Part shown: piece after piece, positions 63,766 through 64,000 of the stretch
How positions within the stretch are numbered: the first letter of the stretch is position 1
Layout: each line of letters opens with the position of its first letter
Assembly: GCA_902525035.1 (NCBI GenBank)
Contig: CABZFN010000007.1
Location: 1 to 64,000, forward strand
Length of the DNA stretch: 64,000 nucleotides
Direction: 5' to 3'
DNA from: an uncultured Alphaproteobacteria bacterium
Lineage (GTDB): Bacteria > Pseudomonadota > Alphaproteobacteria > HIMB59 > GCA-002718135
The notes under the pieces: model-generated
What the model was told of the DNA's origin: nothing
Databases searched by the model: none
What the model saw: the letters and a program-made list of their open reading frames with translations, nothing else
Program-made: the position numbers and the translations under genes

Positions 63766-64000
63766 CTAAAAACTTGAAATTCCGGTCTGATTTTTCCCTA
63801 AAATCAAGGAATGTATATCTTCAGCTCCTTCATATGTTTTTACGGTTTCTAAATTAACTAAATGTCTCATAATGTGATATTCTTCTAACAAGCCATTTGC
63901 TCCAAGCATATCGCGTGCGCTTCTAATGATGTCTAACGATTTTTTACAATTATTTTTTTTTAAAATACTTATAGCATTAATGATGTCTTTTCCTTCATCT
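63766..64000 (-). CDS. gcdH: Glutaryl-CoA dehydrogenase, C-terminal part only
   Basis: The last 78 codons of an acyl-CoA dehydrogenase gene run in from beyond the window edge. The visible end reads SARDMLGANGLLEEYHIMRH, LVNLETVKTYEGAEDIHSLI and LGKNQTGISSF. The GG/ANG-(x)-EY and NLE-(x)-V-(x)-TYEG-(x)-(x)-D-(x)-H pattern is that of glutaryl-CoA dehydrogenases, which act in lysine and tryptophan breakdown. It lies upstream of dctP on the same strand with a 127-base gap. The substrate assignment rests on the C-terminus alone. Confidence 0.85.
   Translation of the reverse strand, partial: DEGKDIINAISILKKNNCKKSLDIIRSARDMLGANGLLEEYHIMRHLVNLETVKTYEGAEDIHSLILGKNQTGISSF

Noticed and set aside
1..64000. 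CRISPR arrays, insertion sequences or prophage blocks
   Set aside because: No regular spaced repeats, transposase genes or phage structural genes were seen; the only mobile-element hint is the arm-like part of pyrB.

Overview
The window is a gene-dense, strongly A+T-rich (roughly 70% by eye) stretch of a bacterial chromosome. The gene families and gene orders are those of Alphaproteobacteria: bamA-ompH-lpxD-fabZ-lpxA-lpxI-lpxB; gltA-gltX-lexA-moaC-trpCDGE-ppiD; tpiA-secG-pyrG-kdsA-eno-ftsB-pdhABC-lipA; cinA-pgpA-ispDF; ntrYX-trkA; gatCAB; and smpB-rpoZ-rsh-acpS-lepB-rnc-era-recO-parC. Very short or overlapping gene junctions, short proteins, a Lys/Asn/Ile-rich proteome and a TRAP transporter suggest a streamlined marine alphaproteobacterium (SAR11-, HIMB59- or AEGEAN-169-like). 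Exact placement cannot be made from the sequence alone.

Layout. 1-6081 (+): outer-membrane assembly and lipid A synthesis. 6056-15630 (-): citrate synthase, glutamyl-tRNA synthetase, LexA with an SOS box, MoaC, the first part of tryptophan synthesis and a PpiD-like chaperone. 15680-25841 (+): triose-phosphate isomerase, SecG, CTP synthase, KDO8P synthase, enolase, FtsB, pyruvate dehydrogenase E1 and E2, lipoyl synthase and a COQ10-like protein. 25833-27883 (-): PncC/CinA, PgpA, IspDF. 27944-37764 (+): NtrYX, TrkA, an aminotransferase, a phosphatase, a dehydrogenase, an EamA exporter, MsrB and an MFS carrier. 37751-45187 (mostly -): a small unknown gene, a membrane desaturase (+), a bleomycin-hydrolase-type peptidase, TopA, PlsY, PyrB and RuvX. 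45205-48384 (+): GatCAB. 48367-50743: an unknown membrane protein and a DUF4198/HupE pair. 50979-60565 (+): tRNA-Ser(GCU), DapA, SmpB, RpoZ, RSH, AcpS, LepB, RNase III, Era, RecO, ParC. 60614-64000: a TRAP transporter and the end of a glutaryl-CoA dehydrogenase gene.

The most unusual item is pyrB (43545-44690). Aspartate carbamoyltransferase carries about 70 extra N-terminal residues that look like the arm-type DNA-binding domain of a tyrosine recombinase. No usual start codon lies between this segment and the catalytic domain, so the fusion appears obligatory. Three helically phased copies of an 8-bp motif fill the 38-bp gap just upstream of its start codon. The usual neighbours pyrC and dprA are missing from this locus, which suggests a rearrangement scar, or a transcarbamoylase that may have gained DNA binding.

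Other points: an NtrX whose AAA+ module has lost the sigma-54 loop and the Walker B acidic pair; a divergent DUF4198/HupE pair with overlapping start codons, both products probably beginning with His-Glu after export; five of six convergent gene pairs that overlap or abut; comEC, dprA, pyrC, lpd and moeA missing from their usual places; and a start-less coding remnant upstream of the tRNA gene. Most of the rest is conserved housekeeping sequence.
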